From Glycomyces niveus (GTDB lineage Bacteria; Actinomycetota; Actinomycetes; Mycobacteriales; Micromonosporaceae): a stretch of 64,000 nucleotides of DNA. The stretch is from NCBI RefSeq assembly GCF_017592475.1, contig NZ_JAGFNP010000004.1, positions 310,001 through 374,000 of the forward strand, in the 5' to 3' direction. Below are positions 1-9,731 of the stretch, one piece after another (within the stretch, counting starts at the first letter, position 1; every line of letters starts with the position of its first letter). The notes under the pieces were generated by a model. That model worked only from the letters and a program-made list of their open reading frames with translations. It did no database searches and was not told the origin of the DNA. The translations under genes were made by a program, and so were the position numbers.

Positions 1-1
1 G

Positions 2-1201
2 ATCGGCCTGGGCATGCCGCTGCTGATCCTGGCGCTGCGGCCGGTCTTCCTGCATCTTGAAGCGCGCATCAGCCGGAGCCGCGAGCTCATCGGCGAGCAG
101 ACCGCGATCGCCGCCGACGCCGTCTCCGGGCTCCGGGTGCTCCGCGGGGTCGGTGGCGAACGGTACTTCACCGACCGCTACCGCAGGGCATCCCGATCGG
201 CCCGCGACGCCGGGATCCGGGTGGGGCACGCGCTCGCCTGGCTGGAGTTCGCGAGGATCACGCTGCCAGGGGCGCTGACGCTGCTGCTGGTTTCGGTCGG
301 CGCCGCCATGGCGCTGGCGGGCGATATCTCGGTCGGCCAGTTCGCAGCCCTGTTCGGGTACATGATCTCCCTGATCCGCCCGCTGGCGTTCACGATCCTG
401 TTCATCGACGATTTCACCCGGGCGGTAGTGGCGGCGCGGCGATTCCAGCACCTGCACCGTGTCGCGGACGGCGCAACGGACGTTGACGAAGGACCGGTCT
501 GGGGCGGCGACGAACCACTCCACGACCCGGCAACCGGCGTCACAGCACAGCCCGGCCTGATCACCGGGGTCATGGTGCCGGACGCAGCCGAGAGCCGCGC
601 GTTGCTCGAGCGCCTCGGCGGATACGGACCGACGCCCTGGGCGCGCATCGGCGACCACGACCTCGACACGTTCCCGATCGATCTGCTCCGCCGCCGGGTC
701 CTGCTGCTCGAGGCGAACGCGCAGCTGTTCAGCGGGGTCCTGCGAGACCAGCTCGACGTCGACGGCACCCGCTCCGACGCCGACATCATGCGCGCGCTGC
801 ACACTGCCTCGGCGGTGGACATCGTCGGCCTCGACCCGTCATGGCTGGAGCGCGACGCGGTCCCCGACGACGGCTACGACCTCACCCTGATCGTCGGGGA
901 GCGCGGCCGGAACTTCTCAGGAGGCGAGCGGCAGCGTCTGCTCCTCGCCCGCGGCCTCCTCGCCGATCCCGAGGTCCTGATCCTCGACCACCCCACTTCG
1001 GCCTGCGACGCTCAGACCGACGCGCGCATCGCCGATCGGCTGCGATCCCACCGCGGCGGCTCCACGACCATCGTCGCCACCGACTCGCCCGCCCTGCTCG
1101 CCCAGTGCGATCGCGTGGTCTTCGTCGGCGACACGGTCCTGGAAGGCACCCACCGGACACTGCTGGCCGTATCCGCCTACAGGGAGGTCGTCAACCGATG
1201 A
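2..1201 (+). CDS. ABC exporter half-transporter with degenerate ATPase (5' partial)
   Basis: This is one half of a heterodimeric ABC exporter (membrane domain fused to ATPase). The window cuts its 5' end: the frame is open from base 2, so the first part of the membrane domain is missing. Hydrophobic helices at about 270-420 precede a divergent nucleotide-binding domain. The signature motif FSGGERQR is intact. The Walker A position reads VMVPDAAESR and is not a P-loop, the Walker B glutamate is His (LILDHPTS), and the H-loop His is missing (VATDS). It should therefore supply only the signature motif to a composite site with the next gene. Its stop overlaps the next start as ATGA, so the two are translationally coupled. 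The substrate is unknown. Confidence 0.85.
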   Translation: MGLGMPLLILALRPVFLHLEARISRSRELIGEQTAIAADAVSGLRVLRGVGGERYFTDRYRRASRSARDAGIRVGHALAWLEFARITLPGALTLLLVSVGAAMALAGDISVGQFAALFGYMISLIRPLAFTILFIDDFTRAVVAARRFQHLHRVADGATDVDEGPVWGGDEPLHDPATGVTAQPGLITGVMVPDAAESRALLERLGGYGPTPWARIGDHDLDTFPIDLLRRRVLLLEANAQLFSGVLRDQLDVDGTRSDADIMRALHTASAVDIVGLDPSWLERDAVPDDGYDLTLIVGERGRNFSGGERQRLLLARGLLADPEVLILDHPTSACDAQTDARIADRLRSHRGGSTTIVATDSPALLAQCDRVVFVGDTVLEGTHRTLLAVSAYREVVNR

Positions 1202-2964
1202 CCAGCGACTTCGCCATCGCCACGCCGGCACAGACCCGGACCTATGTCCGGCAGGCGATTCGACGCCACCGGCGACGGTTCACCGCAGCGGTCGTGCTCA
1301 CGGTCGGCACCGCACTCGCCGCCATGGCCGTGCCGTACCTGCTGGGGCAGATGACCCAAACACTCGCCGACCACCTCAGCGGTACGGGCGGCGATCCAAC
1401 CCGTGAGGTGGTCTGGCGGCTGCTGGTCGTCGCCGCGGCCATCGCCGCACAGGCGTTCCTCGCCCTCGCAGCGGCCCGAAGCGTGCTGACCCTGGGGCAG
1501 ATGATCACCGCCGACGTGCGAGAGGATTTCGTCGAACGCGTCACCGCACTCCCGCTGGGGAAAGTGGAGCGTTCGGGAACCGGAGAACTGCTCTCTCGCA
1601 CCACACTGGACGTCGCCCAGACGAACATGGCGATCACGGGCGAGGTCCCGCGCTTCTTTGCCGGCACATTGACCCTGGCCGTGTACCTCATCGGCGCGCT
1701 GTGGATCTCACCGCTGCTGACCGTGAGCGCGCTCCTCGCGGTCCCCCCGCTCATCCTCGCTTTCCGCTGGTACTTCGCCCGCGCGACCCGGGCTTTTCAC
1801 AAGCTGCAGGCTCGGCAGGCGGACCTGACCAGCACGGTGAACGAGACCATCGACGGCGCCCGGACCGTCGAGGCCATGTCCTGGCAGGAGCGACGGCGCT
1901 CCCTCACGGCACGCGACATCGATGCGGTCTGGGACGCCACCCGCGCGACGCTGCGGCTGCGTTCGGTCCTCTTCCCGGTACTGGACTTCTCGGTCCTGCT
2001 GCCGAGCCTGACGACCCTGCTCCTCGGCGGCCTGCTCGCCTCCACCGGCGCGGTAGGCCTGGCCGAGGTCACCACCATCGTGCTCCTCATGCAGATGGCC
2101 ACGACGCCGGCCGTCGACATCTGCCTGGCGCTCGAGGAGGTGCAGCGCGGCTCGGTGTCGCTGGCCCGGCTCATCGGCATCGAGGCCGGCCCCGCCTCGA
2201 CCGCCGCGGGGCCCCGACCCGACAGCAAGATCGAATCCATCGTGGAACTGTCCGGAGTCGATTTCGGATATACCGCGGACCGCCGCGTGCTGCAGGACGT
2301 CAACCTGCGCATCCGCCGAGGTGAACGGATCGCGCTGGTCGGCCCGACCGGGGCCGGAAAGTCGACGATCGGACGGATGATCGCCGGAATCCACGCGCCC
2401 GACTCCGGAAAGGTCTGGATCGGGGGCACACCTGCATCCGAGATCGATCCGATTCTCCTGCGCCGGTTCGTGCTGCTGGCGACCCAGGAGTTCCACCTGT
2501 TCACGGACACCCTGGCCGGCAACCTGCGGCTGATCGCACCGGACGCGGACGATGCCGAGCTGCATCGGGCTCTGGACTCGGTCGGCGCGGGAGACCTGGC
2601 GAACTCGCTACCCGAAGGTCTCGACACCAGGGTCGGCGGCCGCGACCATCCTCTGACCCCGGCGCAGGTCCAGCAGGTAGCCCTGGCCCGGTTGGCCCTC
2701 GCTTCCCCGGAAGTGATCGTGCTCGACGAGGCGACATCGATGCTCAGTCCCGCGGCGGCCAGCAACGTCGAGCACGGCCTGCGTCAATTGCTCAAGGGCC
2801 GCACGGTGATCAGCATTGCTCACCGCCTCAACACCGCCCAGGACGCGGACCGGGTGGCCGTCGTCGAACAGGGACGCATTACCGAAATCGGCACCCACGA
2901 CGAACTGGTGGCCGCCGAGGGCGCCTATGCGCGGCTCTGGCGGCAATGGCACGGAGAGCACTGA
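1198..2964 (+). CDS. ABC exporter half-transporter, catalytic partner
   Basis: 588 aa. This is the second half of the heterodimeric ABC exporter, with an N-terminal six-helix membrane domain (about residues 30-330) and a C-terminal ATPase. Walker A (GPTGAGKST), Walker B with catalytic Glu (VIVLDEATS) and the H-loop (ISIAHR) are canonical, but the signature motif is degraded (LTPAQVQQ instead of LSGGQ). This complements the upstream half, which keeps the signature and has lost the rest, leaving one competent ATP site per dimer. The start is ATG 1198, inside the previous stop codon; an in-frame ATG further upstream lies inside the neighbouring gene. It is probably a drug, lipid or peptide exporter, with no substrate clue. 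Confidence 0.9.
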   Translation: MTSDFAIATPAQTRTYVRQAIRRHRRRFTAAVVLTVGTALAAMAVPYLLGQMTQTLADHLSGTGGDPTREVVWRLLVVAAAIAAQAFLALAAARSVLTLGQMITADVREDFVERVTALPLGKVERSGTGELLSRTTLDVAQTNMAITGEVPRFFAGTLTLAVYLIGALWISPLLTVSALLAVPPLILAFRWYFARATRAFHKLQARQADLTSTVNETIDGARTVEAMSWQERRRSLTARDIDAVWDATRATLRLRSVLFPVLDFSVLLPSLTTLLLGGLLASTGAVGLAEVTTIVLLMQMATTPAVDICLALEEVQRGSVSLARLIGIEAGPASTAAGPRPDSKIESIVELSGVDFGYTADRRVLQDVNLRIRRGERIALVGPTGAGKSTIGRMIAGIHAPDSGKVWIGGTPASEIDPILLRRFVLLATQEFHLFTDTLAGNLRLIAPDADDAELHRALDSVGAGDLANSLPEGLDTRVGGRDHPLTPAQVQQVALARLALASPEVIVLDEATSMLSPAAASNVEHGLRQLLKGRTVISIAHRLNTAQDADRVAVVEQGRITEIGTHDELVAAEGAYARLWRQWHGEH

Positions 2965-3043
2965 ACTTCCTCCTACCGAAAATCGGCTCGTGTTCAGCGG
3001 TGAACCGCGCACTGGATGCGGCCCCGACCTTGAAAGGCAACGC

Positions 3044-4546
3044 ATGGCCACACAGCAGGCCCGCATCGAATTCGATCCCCGCTTCACCGTCGCAGAGGTC
3101 CCCGACCGGCTCTACGGCTCCTTCGTGGAGCACCTGGGCCGGTGTGTCTACACCGGCATCTACGAGCCCGACCACCCCACCGCGAACGAGGACGGCCTGC
3201 GCGGCGATGTCCTGGACCTGGTGCGCGAACTGGGCCCGACCATGATCCGCTACCCCGGCGGCAACTTCGTCTCCAGCTTCCGCTGGGAGGACTCGGTCGG
3301 CCCCAAGGAGGACCGGCCCCGCCGCCTCGACTACAGCTGGGGCGTCACCGAGACCAACCAGTTCGGGCTCTCGGAGTTCATGAAGTTCTGCCGCGCCACC
3401 GGCGTCGAACCGAACATGGCCGTCAACCTCGGCACCCGCGGACTCCAGGAGGCGCTCGACCTCATCGAGTACGCCAACCATCCCTCCGGGACCGCCTGGT
3501 CGGACCTGCGTCGCTCCCACGGTGACGAGGAGCCGTTCGGCATCAAGCTGTGGTGCCTGGGCAATGAGATGGACGGTCCTTGGGAGGTCGGCCAGATGAC
3601 CGCCACCGAGTACGGCCGCATCGCCGACCAGACCGCCCGCGCCATGCGCAAGATGGACCGCGACCTCGACCTGGTCGCCTGCGGCTCCTCCTGGCACGGC
3701 ATGCCGACCTTCGGAGCATGGGAGTCCGAGGTCCTCGCCAATTGCTACGGATCGGTCGACTTCATCTCGGCCCACGCCTACTACCACCCCGGCGACGGCG
3801 ACGTCCCGAGCTTCATGGCCAGCGCGCAGGACATGGAGCGGTACATCGACGACGTCATCGCCACCGCCGACGCAGTGGGCGCGAAGCTCAAGACCGACAA
3901 GAAGATCAACATCGCATTCGACGAGTGGAACGTCTGGTACCAGGACGAGTGGGAGACGACCGAGCACGCTCAATGGGTCGAGGCGCCCCGGCAACTCGAG
4001 GACCGGTACTCGGCAATGGACGCGGTCGTGTTCGGTTCTCTGATGATCACCTTGCTGCGCCGCTGCGACCGCGTCACCGCCGCGTGCCTGGCGCAGCTGG
4101 TGAACGTGATCGGCCCGATCATGACCGAGCCGGGCGGCCCGGCCTGGCGCCAGACCACCTTCTACCCCTTCGCGGAGGCCAGCGAGTTCGGCCGCGGCAA
4201 GGTCCTGCGCGTCAACGCCGACTCCCCCATTTTTACGACCGGCAAGTACGGCGACGTCGCCTCGCTCCACTCGGTCGCCGTGGCCGGCGAGGACGGCTCA
4301 GTGACGGTCTTCGCCGTCAACCGCGATCTCGAGACCCCGCTGTCGCTCACCCTCGACGCCGGCACGGCCTCGGTCGGCTCGGTCACCTGCTCCACATTGA
4401 CCGACGAAGACCCGCATGCCAAGAACACCCTGGAGGACCAGAACCGGGTCGTCCCGGTCGAGAACAAGTCGATCGCCGTCGCGGACGGCCAGATCACCAT
4501 CGAGCTTCCCGCAATGAGCTGGAACACCATTCGCATCACCGCCTGA
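3044..4546 (+). CDS. abfA: GH51 alpha-L-arabinofuranosidase
   Basis: 500 aa, the usual length for GH51 intracellular arabinofuranosidases, which release arabinose from arabinoxylan and arabinan fragments. ATG 3044 follows a GAAAGG ribosome-binding site; there is no signal peptide, so it acts in the cytoplasm. The (beta/alpha)8 domain holds the acid/base Glu at residue 175 (LGNEMDG) and the nucleophile Glu at residue 294 (FDEWNVWY), the same numbers as in the Geobacillus T-6 enzyme. The C-terminal part is a beta domain. It stands 79 bases after the ABC exporter but is probably separate from it functionally. A hairpin terminator follows. Confidence 0.93.
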   Translation: MATQQARIEFDPRFTVAEVPDRLYGSFVEHLGRCVYTGIYEPDHPTANEDGLRGDVLDLVRELGPTMIRYPGGNFVSSFRWEDSVGPKEDRPRRLDYSWGVTETNQFGLSEFMKFCRATGVEPNMAVNLGTRGLQEALDLIEYANHPSGTAWSDLRRSHGDEEPFGIKLWCLGNEMDGPWEVGQMTATEYGRIADQTARAMRKMDRDLDLVACGSSWHGMPTFGAWESEVLANCYGSVDFISAHAYYHPGDGDVPSFMASAQDMERYIDDVIATADAVGAKLKTDKKINIAFDEWNVWYQDEWETTEHAQWVEAPRQLEDRYSAMDAVVFGSLMITLLRRCDRVTAACLAQLVNVIGPIMTEPGGPAWRQTTFYPFAEASEFGRGKVLRVNADSPIFTTGKYGDVASLHSVAVAGEDGSVTVFAVNRDLETPLSLTLDAGTASVGSVTCSTLTDEDPHAKNTLEDQNRVVPVENKSIAVADGQITIELPAMSWNTIRITA

Positions 4547-4559
4547 GCGCATGAGGGTA

Positions 4560-4581
4560 GGGCGCGGCGAGCGCCGCGCCC
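4560..4581 (+). terminator. hairpin terminator after GH51 gene
   Basis: A perfect 9-bp GC stem (GGGCGCGGC / GCCGCGCCC) with a 4-base loop lies 13 bases after the GH51 stop. There is no strong T tract, as is common in actinomycetes. Confidence 0.65.
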
Positions 4582-4712
4582 TCCTCGCGCACTGCCCGCC
4601 GAGCATTTCGATGGTAACGGCAGATGTGAGACGATTGCCGCTAAATCGGGCATACGTCCTCTGCAGCGATCCGACCCGTTTTTTGTCACCACGACCCGAA
4701 GGAGTCCAGGCT

Positions 4713-5552
4713 TTGACCACCCCACTGATCATCTGCGGCGTCGACGAACGGTACGCCCACGCCCTCCAAACCCTCATGCGATCCATCGCCGCGGCGCACG
4801 GCCCCGCCACGGCGTCGCTGCGCATGCGGGTGATCTACGCGGAACTCACCGGCGCCGCGCGCCGCGAGATCGCCAACCTCGCCGCGCGTATCCGCCTCGG
4901 CCTCGACTTCTACGAGGTCGAAGCGGAACCGGAACACCCTGTCGGCGGGTGGCTCTCCCCCGCCACATACCTGCGTCTTGCGATCCCCGAAGCCGCCGCC
5001 GGCGCCGAGCGGGTGCTCTACCTCGATTGCGACATGCTCGTCCAGGCCGACCTGCGGCCGCTCCTGGACGCCGACCTCGGCGGCGCACCGTTCGGCGCGG
5101 TCCGTGACGCCCACAACCCGATCGTCGGCGACGACTGGGCGCTGCCCGGGCACGAGGCGCTCGGCATCCCCGCCGGACGCACCTACTTCAACGCCGGAGT
5201 CATGCTCTTCGACCTTGACCGCTGCGCCGCAACGGGACTGTTCACGAAGGCGACCCGCTTCCTGAACGAACACCCCGACCAGTTGCAGCTGTGGGACCAA
5301 GACGCGCTCAACGTCGCCGCCGACGACGACTGGCACCGCCTCGACCCGGCCTGGAACGTCTTCGCGACCTCGCCGCTGACCGAGCTGCCCGACTTCGTCC
5401 ACAACGCCGAGGCCGGCCCTCTCGAGGACCTGCTCGCCGACGAGGCGCACGCGAAGATCCTGCACTTCGCCGGTCCGAACAAGCCCTGGCAGGACTCATA
5501 CCCGGCCCACTCGCTGCGCGAACGATGGCGTTCCTTCGCAGGGGCGATCTGA
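4713..5552 (+). CDS. GT8 family glycosyltransferase
   Basis: 279 aa from TTG 4713, chosen because GAAGGAG lies 8 bases upstream; starts further 5' have no such site. The protein is a single GT-A domain of the GT8 family (retaining, nucleotide-sugar dependent; LPS galactosyl/glucosyltransferase and glycogenin relatives). Visible family marks are the metal-binding DxD (YLDCDML), the acceptor-side WDQDALN and the C-terminal HFAGPNKPW. No membrane segment is present, so it is cytosolic or peripheral. The acceptor cannot be told from sequence. It is followed directly by a recombinase fragment, so it may lie at the edge of a rearranged region. Confidence 0.88.
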   Translation: MTTPLIICGVDERYAHALQTLMRSIAAAHGPATASLRMRVIYAELTGAARREIANLAARIRLGLDFYEVEAEPEHPVGGWLSPATYLRLAIPEAAAGAERVLYLDCDMLVQADLRPLLDADLGGAPFGAVRDAHNPIVGDDWALPGHEALGIPAGRTYFNAGVMLFDLDRCAATGLFTKATRFLNEHPDQLQLWDQDALNVAADDDWHRLDPAWNVFATSPLTELPDFVHNAEAGPLEDLLADEAHAKILHFAGPNKPWQDSYPAHSLRERWRSFAGAI

Positions 5553-5705
5553 TGGGCGCTTCGCCCGGTCGAGCTCATCGCCGACCTGCTCGGCCACAAG
5601 GACCTCGCCCCCACCTGGAAGGTGTACCGACACCGATACTCGATGTTCGCTTTGCGCCCCGACCTCCGTTTGCAGCAACAAGAGCCCGGCGGAACTCTGG
5701 CCTGA
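5553..5705 (+). pseudogene. C-terminal fragment of a tyrosine recombinase (integrase)
   Basis: Directly after the GT8 stop, and in the same frame, an open stretch reads VELIADLLGHKD, then VYRHRY. These match the last motif of actinobacterial phage-type integrases (LLGH, then the Tyr region). There is no start codon and no core domain, so this is a remnant of an excised or deleted element, not a gene. About 250 bases of non-coding sequence with no recognisable feature separate it from the next gene remnant. Confidence 0.6.
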
Positions 5706-5959
5706 AGTACTCCAGAATTCCCTGTCTGTGAATCACCCTCTTCGAGGCGGCGACGGGGTCAGAGTCCGTCGAATCCAGGCTACGTCCGGGCGACCGACCG
5801 ATCAGGCAATCGGCAGAGGCTGCTCCACCAGCAGCGATATCGTCATCGACAGCGGAGCGACCTCGGTCAGCACGGCCCGCACGGAGCAGGACTGACGATG
5901 CCGAGCTCTCATTGTTCGAAATCGACGGTCCGGAAGTGCCCGTGTCAAGCTGTGGCATC

Positions 5960-6739
<780 letters not shown>

Positions 6740-6772
6740 TCAACCTCGGGGCCTTACTTCAGTTACGGCGGA

Positions 6773-6937
6773 TCATCCCCGCCTCTTGGATGCCCCGCTG
6801 GCATGCGCGGCGGACAGATCGAGAGCGATGGCCAAGATCAGAGTCCCTGCCCAGATGTTGACCGGGTCGAACAGGAGCGGCTCGCGGGCACCGACAAGGT
6901 TCGCAATGAACCAGACAATGAACCAAATGAATGCCAT
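6773..6937 (-). CDS. small two-helix membrane protein
   Basis: 54 aa. ATG 6937 is preceded by GAGGAGG at good spacing. The sequence starts MAFIWFIVWFIANLVG, has a polar turn, a second hydrophobic stretch (AGTLILAIALDL) and a basic tail (ASKRRG), predicting two membrane helices. I do not recognise a family. It lies just upstream of the broken dehydrogenase on the same strand, with a 60-base gap, so the two may have been co-transcribed. Confidence 0.5.
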   Translation of the reverse strand: MAFIWFIVWFIANLVGAREPLLFDPVNIWAGTLILAIALDLSAAHASGASKRRG

Positions 6938-7288
6938 GAGCGGTCCCTCCTCAGATCCGGGGGTGAGCCCCTCAGCGATGGTGCGGGCGACCGTTCCGGG
7001 TTGCTCCACAGGACCGCGGTCGCACGCGGGCACTTCCAGCGAGTCGGCCTAATCCACAGTATGGAGGCCCGTTCAGCGGTGCCGACGCACTTTGCTCTGA
7101 ACCGGTCCCGTCATGGTCGGGACGTGGTCGGGAGGGATCATGAGAGGAGAATCGCGACGTCGTGCAAGGGGTGAGTCCGATGGGTGCCAGTCCCCCGCCG
7201 CGTTTGACGCCTCGCAAACGACGCTGACTCTACTACCGGCTCAACACTCGTCGACAGGGTACTTGACCAGGGAGTCCTTCCCCACCTG
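6938..7288. other. intergenic stretch without a convincing gene
   Basis: There is no clear start/ribosome-site combination here. From 7208 the frame that becomes the nuclease-like fragment below is already open (TLVDRVLDQGVLPHL), so part of this stretch may be decayed 5' sequence of that gene. Confidence 0.4.
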
Positions 7289-7651
7289 ATGGTCATTGCG
7301 ACCGTCATGGCCGCGGCCCCACATTCATCGCTGCTACCTGGAGTGCTGGTCGAGTTCCCGGGTTCCGAGAAGCCGAACGAGGTTGACATCTACGGCATCT
7401 GGCATGGTCGGGTCGTTTGCGGCGAGGTGAAGACCAAGGCGACCGAATTTACTCCCGAACAGGTAAGAAAGGATGTGGCAGTTGCTCAGCGGCTGGGCTC
7501 GGATGTGTACCTCATGGCCGCAACCGACGCAATCCACCGGGAGCTTCGGGACCTTGCTGCGAAGGAGTGCGACGATACGGGTCTTTCGCTGGAAGTGCTC
7601 AGCAGGTCAGAGCTTATCCTGACGAGAGCCGCTGCGGCGCAAACTGAATGA
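7289..7651 (+). pseudogene. PD-(D/E)XK nuclease-like fragment
   Basis: About 120 residues are open. The segment NEVDIYGIWHGRVVCGEVK has the E, then VD, then GEVK spacing of the PD-(D/E)XK restriction-endonuclease fold (NERD/Mrr-like), followed by an alternating helix/strand pattern. The frame continues upstream without a proper start or ribosome site (open from 7208), so this looks like the 3' end of a larger gene. The nuclease role is inferred from the motif only. It lies between two mobile-element scars, which suits a degraded defence or element gene. Confidence 0.45.
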
Positions 7652-7933
7652 GTGACTATGGGGCGGGCCGCCGTGTAGCAACCGGCCATGTGAGGCCCGC
7701 AGTCACCAGCGCCGTCCCGTGTCCTCCGGCTTCACCGGGGCCGCGACCGCGGCGCCCTGCTGCAACTTCTCCTGTCACCACCATTGCCAAATGCTGACCG
7801 AGGACGCCCAACTCCCCGCCGAGGCCTCCGGGACGGCTCCCGGGGACCTCAAACCTAAACGAATGGCTGGCTTTTTGGCTGCCTGAGGCCCCTCGCGAGC
7901 GGTGCGGCAGAAGGCCGTGCCGATCCCCAAGGG
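7652..7933. other. intergenic stretch, no gene recognised
   Basis: No open frame here has both a plausible start and protein-like composition. It ends at the 37-bp repeat that recurs beside tRNA-Leu. Confidence 0.4.
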
Positions 7934-7970
7934 ACACAAAAAAGGCCCTGTTACCAGGGCCTTTAATATG
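7934..7970. repeat. left copy of a 37-bp direct repeat (terminator hairpin; possible attachment site)
   Basis: It is identical at 35 of 37 positions to 25927-25963. The core is a perfect 10-bp hairpin, AAAGGCCCTG / CAGGGCCTTT with a TTAC loop, with a run of six A upstream (a T run on the minus strand). The right copy is the terminator of tRNA-Leu, so this copy may be the far junction (att-like) of an inserted segment, or simply a second terminator. Confidence 0.6.
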
Positions 7971-8291
7971 CGCTACGTCTCAACGGCCTATCTGAACCTG
8001 CCACCGCAGGTCACGGCCCTGGTTTCGCGCCTGACGGCACTATTGGCGGCCCCGCCCGCAAAACCGGCCGTACCGGGCCCGGCGGTGACTCGCCTGGATG
8101 ACTCCAATACAGCAGTCGCGGCGGGCCCCACACGCCCATGGCGACTCTATGACCGCCTGACCTCGGACAACATCGAAACGATCGTCCGCCTCTACGCCGC
8201 CGGAACCATCCATAAGGACCTCGCGGCCAAGTTCAACATCAGCGTCAGCAGCATCCAGCGAGTCCTTCGCGATCACGGCGGCAGACAGTGA
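7968..8291 (+). CDS. small protein with recombinase-type helix-turn-helix
   Basis: 107 aa from ATG 7968. The N-terminal half is low in recognisable features; the C-terminal 45 residues (LTSDNIETIVRLYAAG, then LAAKFNISVSSIQRVLRDHG) form a helix-turn-helix of the Hin/resolvase C-terminal type, common in actinobacterial integrated elements. No resolvase catalytic domain is present. The start overlaps the direct repeat, with AGGG 8-11 bases upstream. An in-frame ATG at 7902 would read through the hairpin and is less likely. It is probably an element-encoded DNA-binding protein. Confidence 0.55.
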   Translation: MRYVSTAYLNLPPQVTALVSRLTALLAAPPAKPAVPGPAVTRLDDSNTAVAAGPTRPWRLYDRLTSDNIETIVRLYAAGTIHKDLAAKFNISVSSIQRVLRDHGGRQ

Positions 8292-8383
8292 GCAGCGCGG
8301 GTACCGCGAGGGACGTTCTATGACGATATCGTTGGCCCGAACGGACACTGCCGTAACCGCGCACCTACGGAAAGGCCACCCCG

Positions 8384-9646
8384 ATGACCCCACCCCTTGC
8401 TCTTCCACGACCCGTGACCGTTGGGGCCGCGCTCAGTTCTGCTGCCTTGATCGCGGGAGTCGCAGCCTTCCCATCGGCGGCGCTGGCGCAGGAGGAGTGG
8501 GATCTGTATGCCGAGAATGCCTGGGCGATTGACCAGGTCAATGCTGAAGATGTTTGGGCGACAACCAAAGGCGAAGGCATGACGGTCGCGGTAGTCGATA
8601 CCGGGATCGCCGAGGAGCATCCGTTCCTGGAGGACAAGAACATCCTCGACGGTGAGTCGTTTGTACTCAGCGAAGAGGACAGTGCCAGGTTCGATACCGA
8701 TGGCCACGGCACTGGCGTCTCAGCTGCGGTTCTCTACGCTGCGCCCGAGGCCACTGTCCTGCCGGTGAGGGTGTATCCGACAACGGCCGATATCGGGTTC
8801 AGCACCGGTGCTGGACAGAACCGCTTCGATGGGATTCGGTGGGCGGCCGATAATGGAGCCAATGTCATGGTGATCCCGTGGATCGAGGTGATGGCGGGCG
8901 AGGATCGGGAGCCGGCTCCGGAGTTTCTCGAGGCGGTGCAGTACGCGATTGACAAGGACATCGTGGTCATCGCCGGTGGCGGCAACGACCCTGAGCTTGA
9001 TCAAGTCCCGAACCCCGCCTCGTTTCCCGGCGTGATTGCGGTGAGCGGAACCGACAAGGACGGCAATGCTTGGTCGATGAACACCACCGGCCCCGAAATC
9101 GTGCTTGCAGGGCCAGCGGACACCATGATCTTCCCCATTCCGCAGATCGTCAGCTTCGGTGAAGAGGATTTGTACTTCCAGGCGGCTGGGACCTCAGCAG
9201 CGTCGGGGATTGTCGGGGGCGCGGCGGCGCTGGTGCGGGCGGCTCATCCGGATCTGGATGCGAGCAACGTGATCCAGCGGCTCATCACCACGGCCGATGA
9301 CGGCGGCCAGGGCCGGACTGAGGAGCTTGGGTTCGGGTTGGTCGATGCCGCAGCGGCGGTCACCGCCACCGATGTGGAAACGGTCGCTGAGAACCCGTTG
9401 GGGTATCCGATGGGCGAAGCGGGCGCATCAGGCGCGAGCCCGGACGAGGAGCCCGGCTCCGAGGCGAGCGAAGAAGTCGTGTCAACGAGCGACGCCGCGG
9501 CAGACAATGCAGCAGACTCCGGTTCGGGGTTGACGCCGATTATGGCCGTCGCGGTCGCACTGCTGCTCGTGGCAGCGGCGGTGGTGGTGTGGCTGGTGCT
9601 CAGGTCGCGTTCTCGCTCGAAGGCCCGAGTGCAGCCTTGGCAGTAA
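8384..9646 (+). CDS. mycP: mycosin-like subtilisin protease (type VII secretion)
   Basis: 420 aa. There is a signal peptide (residues 1-35, cleavage near ALAQ), an S8 protease domain, an acidic Ser/Ala-rich linker and one C-terminal membrane helix (about 385-407) with a basic tail, which is the mycosin layout. The catalytic triad is D72 (VVDTGI), H108 (DGHGTG) and S271 (GTSAAS); the oxyanion Asn is in GGGND. Mycosins are membrane-anchored on the outside and are needed for ESX secretion. No EccB/C/D/E gene is in this window, so it either serves an apparatus encoded elsewhere or processes the nearby substrates. Its strand faces the large WXG-type protein. Confidence 0.85.
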   Translation: MTPPLALPRPVTVGAALSSAALIAGVAAFPSAALAQEEWDLYAENAWAIDQVNAEDVWATTKGEGMTVAVVDTGIAEEHPFLEDKNILDGESFVLSEEDSARFDTDGHGTGVSAAVLYAAPEATVLPVRVYPTTADIGFSTGAGQNRFDGIRWAADNGANVMVIPWIEVMAGEDREPAPEFLEAVQYAIDKDIVVIAGGGNDPELDQVPNPASFPGVIAVSGTDKDGNAWSMNTTGPEIVLAGPADTMIFPIPQIVSFGEEDLYFQAAGTSAASGIVGGAAALVRAAHPDLDASNVIQRLITTADDGGQGRTEELGFGLVDAAAAVTATDVETVAENPLGYPMGEAGASGASPDEEPGSEASEEVVSTSDAAADNAADSGSGLTPIMAVAVALLLVAAAVVVWLVLRSRSRSKARVQPWQ

Positions 9647-9671
9647 GCGTATTGCCTTGTAAGGCATGAGA

Positions 9672-9711
9672 ATGCCTGGCGGCGGGGTGCACGGTCCCCG
9701 CTACCAGGCAT
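9672..9711. terminator. bidirectional hairpin between convergent genes
   Basis: ATGCCTGG pairs with CCAGGCAT, with an inner CGGGG/CCCCG stem, in the gap between the mycosin gene and the convergent WXG-type gene. Confidence 0.7.
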
Positions 9712-9731
9712 CCGGTCTCTCGCACGCCCGG

